Shown here piece by piece: positions 5,472 through 5,535 of a DNA stretch of 5,535 bases. How positions within the stretch are numbered: the first letter of the stretch is position 1; each line of letters begins with the position of its first letter. The position numbers were made by a program, and so were the translations under genes. The notes beneath the pieces were generated by a model, which ran no database searches, was not told where the DNA came from, and saw nothing but the letters and a program-made list of their open reading frames with translations. Source of the stretch: Phycisphaerales bacterium (GTDB lineage Bacteria > Planctomycetota > Phycisphaerae > Phycisphaerales > UBA1924); assembly GCA_003511945.1 (NCBI GenBank), contig DOJA01000028.1:346-5880 (forward strand), in the 5' to 3' direction.

Positions 5472-5535
5472 GTGTCGGGTGTCCGGTGTCGGGTGTCGGG
5501 TGTCGGGTATCGGGTGTCGGGTGTCCGGTGTCGGG
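5472..5535. repeat. Tandem heptamer repeat, unit gtgtcgg
   Basis: Nine head-to-tail 7-bp units continue to the window edge, so the array is probably longer. Six units are gtgtcgg, units 2 and 8 are gtgtccg and unit 6 is gtatcgg. Units 1-3 and 7-9 are identical as blocks, which suggests a larger duplication of 42-bp period. The array ends 16 bp upstream of the -35 box of the rpmF promoter. No coding frame or dyad arrangement typical of CRISPR is seen. Its role is unknown; it could be a replication-slippage product, a protein-binding array or neutral intergenic filler. Confidence 0.93.

Noticed and set aside
5472..5535. CRISPR array
   Set aside because: Units are 7 bp with no spacers between them; this is a simple tandem repeat.

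Overview
The window is about 70% G+C, and all its genes lie on the minus strand, read from high to low coordinates. It holds a type II fatty-acid and phospholipid initiation cluster in the order rpmF - plsX - fabH - fabD - (unassigned lipoprotein) - fabG - acpP. The acpP gene is cut by the left edge of the window. The gene order matches the widespread rpmF-plsX-fabHDG-acpP cluster of many bacteria. The very high G+C, the divergent L32, the style of the PlsX and FabH sequences and the heptamer tandem repeat suggest a planctomycete, perhaps a Phycisphaerae-like lineage. That placement is an inference and has not been tested by phylogeny.

Layout from upstream to downstream on the minus strand: a tandem heptamer array (5472-5535, running off the window edge) lies just upstream of a good sigma70-type promoter (TTGACT, 17 nt, TACTCT; 5455-5427), whose spacer contains a run of nine G. 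rpmF follows after a leader of about 40 nt. plsX starts 21 nt after rpmF. plsX and fabH overlap as ATGA. fabH has a run of ten G near its 5' end. A 43-nt gap with a strong hairpin leads to fabD. The fabD 3' end overlaps by 17 nt the start of a 238-residue lipoprotein of unknown function. A 173-nt gap with an inverted repeat precedes fabG. A 343-nt region with three tandem GC hairpins and a candidate -10 element precedes acpP.

How the genes work together: PlsX converts acyl-ACP to acyl-phosphate for phospholipid synthesis. FabD makes malonyl-ACP. FabH condenses acetyl-CoA with malonyl-ACP to start a chain. FabG reduces the 3-ketoacyl-ACP. AcpP carries all these intermediates. Ribosomal protein L32 heads the operon, as in many bacteria, linking lipid synthesis to growth. 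The lipoprotein is the only member without an obvious role in the pathway.

The points most worth a second look are the G runs in the rpmF promoter spacer and in fabH, the half-lost zinc ribbon in L32, the lipoprotein inserted between fabD and fabG, and the repeated-arm hairpins between fabG and acpP. No mobile element, CRISPR array, tRNA or rRNA was seen. I did not find evidence of a wholly new system; most of the window is a conserved housekeeping operon with unusual regulatory-scale details.
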